A DNA stretch of 64,000 nucleotides from Cordylochernes scorpioides. Lineage: Eukaryota > Arthropoda > Arachnida > Pseudoscorpiones > Chernetidae. The stretch covers positions 23,074,446 to 23,138,445 of the forward strand of contig CP092882.1 in the NCBI GenBank assembly GCA_030710605.1, written 5' to 3'. Of the stretch, positions 61,350 through 64,000 are shown one piece after another. Both the position numbers and the translations under genes were made by a program. The notes beneath the pieces were generated by a model. That model was not told the DNA's origin and did not search any database. It saw only the letters and a list, made by a program, of their open reading frames with translations. Positions within the stretch are counted from its first letter, which is position 1. The number at the start of each line of letters is the position of its first letter.

Positions 61350-63780
61350 CTCTTTAGCTGGCATCACAGAACACGTGGAGCTGTACATTAGATCTATAAT
61401 CCATGTTATGGGTATGTAGACCTGGTAATTTAACTTCCACTATCTTTGATAGATGCTTCAACCACGTCAACCATTTCTCGTATTTGAGTTCTGGAAGTTC
61501 GTCTTCCCAACCTATCTTCAGTTTCCAGATAGATATCATTAAGATTCTCGCCTGAATAACGAAAATTTTTGATAATGCCAACAGTCATAGATAATCATGA
61601 CAACACAGAGAACTTCCCGCTTGGTAGGGAGTTTCTTTCCACTAATAAACTTAGTCCTCCCCCCCGCGGTCTTTTTTCTTGTGTATTAATTATTTGGCGA
61701 AACATATAGTGATACACAGTTTGATTTGGCTGCTGCATCAAAAACAACTCTTCTCTTTCCTGGCTTGTTCCAGTGTTGAACAGAAAAGTGGAAAAGATAC
61801 CATATTTTCCCACTCACGTCGGCCACTTCTTCTTGTGACAATTTTCGGGGATAATCTTTATCGCAGTAGTTTTGCATCTTAGCAAGGTACTCGTCCTTCA
61901 TCTCTGTATTTTTTCTTCATTTTACTTTCCATTGCTCGTAGTTTTCTTAAAGCTATAATTTTACTCTCGAGAAATGTGACTGACTCGTTTATCCAAAGCA
62001 ACCCTGTCTCCAACTCTTCGTTTTATTTCGTTTACCTTTTTCAGGGAAAGTAAATCTTCTCTCTTGTACATCGTTTGTCCACGCTTTCCTGGATCCCAAT
62101 ACTTTCTAGGCGAAAAATTTCCTTAATGAGCTGATGCATCTCATCATATTGCTCCTCGGTGACGCAACACAAAGCATAGTCGGCATCTGGGATTGCATAG
62201 GACCATGTGAAACCAATCTAGTCGAGTGCGCGTCACTATAGGTGCACCTACATCTGGTGTATATTATCCTGATCAAGAAGTGTCGATGGTTCAGCATCTG
62301 AAATGTCTAGAACTAACTGTTGTTTGAGGTAGGGCCACACTTGCGTCATAGACGTGACATGATTGCAGAGGAAGAGTGAGAGATGCTTCAATGTCTTATA
62401 GGACAAAGTTTATGATCATCCTATTCGGACCTTTTACCTTTACTAGTGCAACTCCCAGTTGATTCTAGTTTCTTGAGAAACATGATCATCGACTTTAGGA
62501 TCTGGTGATGGAGCAGAAGATGAGCTGACTTCCGCTCGAGGTGGAGATGATGTTAGACTATGCAGCAAAGTGTTGTGCCGACGCCTATATCCATAAACTC
62601 CACAGATTCTCTGACTCTTGCAGTCACGTGTCCTGCATTGAGGCAAAATAAAGCACAATCTTTTTTTCTGGCGATATTCAAGCACTCATGAACCGGTTTT
62701 GCGTGCACTTGGTAGTGCTATGATTATTCTTGCCACATAGATTGAATTGTAGATTTTGCGGTTGCGAACGTGATGGGCCTTTCGTTTCTGACTCCCTTTG
62801 CCTGTCAATGCTTCGGCGATGCTACATTGCTGGAGATGTTAGCCGTTTCATTCAACCAACTGGCCAAGTCCTCAAGTGTAACATTTTGAATTTTCATTAT
62901 TCTCTTGCCCCACTTTAATTTCATGCTATCTGGCGGTCTATTAAAAAGTTCCATCATTAGATTTTGATTTTGCAGATGCACGGGAGCGTTCAAGTTGTCA
63001 ATTCTCGCCAAAAAATTCTTGATGACATCAGAGTATTCCAAAAAAAAAATGAAAAAAGAAATCAAACCCTTGCTTCCTTATTGATTGTGTCATAATATCG
63101 TCCCTTCGAGAATGTGCTCGCTTAGCCTTTTCGATTAGGTCTTCAATAATGTATTGAGGTTACCATATATATTTTTTGGCTGTTCATGGCTCTCTCGGCG
63201 TTTTTAGGAATAATCATTAGAGCGCGCATTAAGTTCCTGGCCTCTCCCTTCAGAGCCTTTTCTAGCCTTGTTATGTTCTGGGCTGAAGAATAATCGATGT
63301 TATTAGTCAAATTTATATAACGATGGACCAAGGCTCTCGCCAACTCAAAGGAATTCCATTAAATTTGGCAGCTTGCTTGATTTGGAATTGCGTGAAATAA
63401 ACTTCGCGACAGTATTATTTTGGGTCGCTAGGCGCTTGATTCATTACCTGTACTAACGCATTTACACCAGTCATAGGTAAAGGTGGAGGCTGCAGAGATG
63501 GCTGTCGTTGAGCTGCCATCACTGAGTAATATGAAGCGAAGTCTCTGAATAGAGCAATAACTTCTGTTCTGAAGAGATCCTCCTCGTTGTCCAGACGGTC
63601 ATGTATCGAAGTCTTAGAATGCGTTGTTTTTTTTTTCTGCTTCAAGCTTGTGTGGAGTACCAACCTGAGAAATATATTCAGAAAGTTATAACTCTAGTTT
63701 TATTTTAGCTTTTAATTTTGTAATTTCCTCTGGGGAGGCTGTTGGAATCGTCTTGTTCATTTTTTTAAAATGAATTTATA
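61350..63780 (-). pseudogene. BEL/Pao gag-pol remnants
   Basis: Fragments in order on the minus strand: an early gag segment (63663-63415, then 63343-63143 with RLEKALKGEARNLMRAL), a further gag part (63065-62805, QNQNLMMELFNRPPDSMKLKW), a Cys/His segment near 62640-62570 (CKSQRICGVYGYRRRHNTLLH-like, with CDGC damaged), an RT segment (61901-61686, LSQEEVADVSGKIWYLFHF and GKRRVVFDAAAKSNCVSL), and RT/RNase H boundary sequence (61581-61354, WKLKIGWEDELPE, then LHVFCDAS). At least six frame changes separate them and the central polymerase motif is lost. Confidence 0.8.
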
Positions 63781-63882
63781 TTAGTAAGAAATTAAATGAA
63801 TTCTAGGTTTCTAATTCTAAATCTATAATTTCGGTATAATTTTTAATTTCTTATTATCTATATTTTCATATTCGGTTTTAAA

Positions 63883-63901
63883 TTCCTGGGTTTCGGCACC
63901 A
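63883..63901 (-). other. BEL/Pao primer binding site
   Basis: The minus strand reads TGGTGCCGAAACCCAGGAA directly downstream of the presumed 5' LTR. This sequence is recurrent in BEL/Pao elements and fixes the LTR boundary near 63902. Confidence 0.7.
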
Positions 63902-64000
63902 AATTTCAGCAAAATATTGCCTTTGAGCAGTGTTGTTTAGATAACTGGGGAAATTTCCTGACTGTTGACGCTAGGTGATGGTAACAGATGAAATCTGAAC

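Larger units (their letters stand above)
61340..64000 (-). mobile_element. Degenerate BEL/Pao LTR retrotransposon, runs off window
   Basis: A minus-strand element entering from the right edge. A primer binding site TGGTGCCGAAACCCAGGAA lies at 63901-63883, the form used by BEL/Pao elements, so the 5' LTR lies from about 63902 to beyond 64000. Gag, Zn-knuckle, RT and RNase H pieces follow toward 61340, where the element stops without integrase or 3' LTR. Confidence 0.8.

Overview
The window is eukaryotic, A+T-rich and packed with transposable elements. The retroelement polyproteins, the RNase H-bearing LINE, mariner and hAT relics and the dense MITE/SINE landscape suggest an arthropod, most likely an arachnid such as a spider; that assignment is from memory of protein style, not a search. 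I see no operons, rRNA or CRISPR. The only convincing host-type gene is an intronless VDAC (mitochondrial porin) paralogue at 24390-25271. Two retrocopies of host RNAs (a 5'-truncated mRNA at 27700-28033 and a U6 snRNA at 28406-28505) are recognisable by their target-site duplications (TSDs).

Layout. 1-1494: hammerhead relic, MITE, and a short stretch with CRE and TATA motifs. 1495-6460: Ty3/gypsy element with 221-bp LTRs whose integrase is deleted. 8802-14039: second Ty3/gypsy element with two apparently identical 224-bp LTRs and open gag and pol, the best candidate for a recently active LTR element. 14470-15164: tiny TRIM-like element. 16747-19390: LTR-like repeat, Penelope-like foldback, LINE 3' end. 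19609-23600: solo LTRs, dead mariner, palindromic MITEs. 24390-25271: VDAC. 26130-28741: ribozyme repeats, retrocopies. 29619-31913: complete hAT transposon with open transposase. 32235-34225: internally deleted LINE whose ORF1 carries a 2A-like motif. 34563-38030: ribozyme-bearing repeats. 40060-43515: nested and tandem MITE structures. 45671-49298: degraded LINE inserted into a MITE and itself carrying a 626-bp G+C-rich insertion. 51419-51768: 350-bp foldback with a hammerhead across its centre. 53039-57501: copia element with three nonsense codons. 60616-60937: complete tRNA-derived SINE inside a MITE. 61340-64000: degenerate BEL/Pao element running off the end.

The most interesting theme is hammerhead-type self-cleaving ribozyme motifs in several unrelated repeat families. 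Family A (26911-26962, 34713-34765, 35177-35230, partial at 1-35) has every core base plus compensating stems. Family B (37814-37880, 51584-51638, decayed at 36120-36180 and 26278-26320) has CTGACGA cores. Two further families (23978-24021; 17691-18297 and relatives) look like decayed versions. In each, the stem III segment is a short palindrome (ACGCGT, ACCATGGT, ACGT, AGCT), the geometry expected of ribozymes that cleave as double hammerheads. No Penelope-type reverse transcriptase lies in the window, so these look like non-autonomous units.
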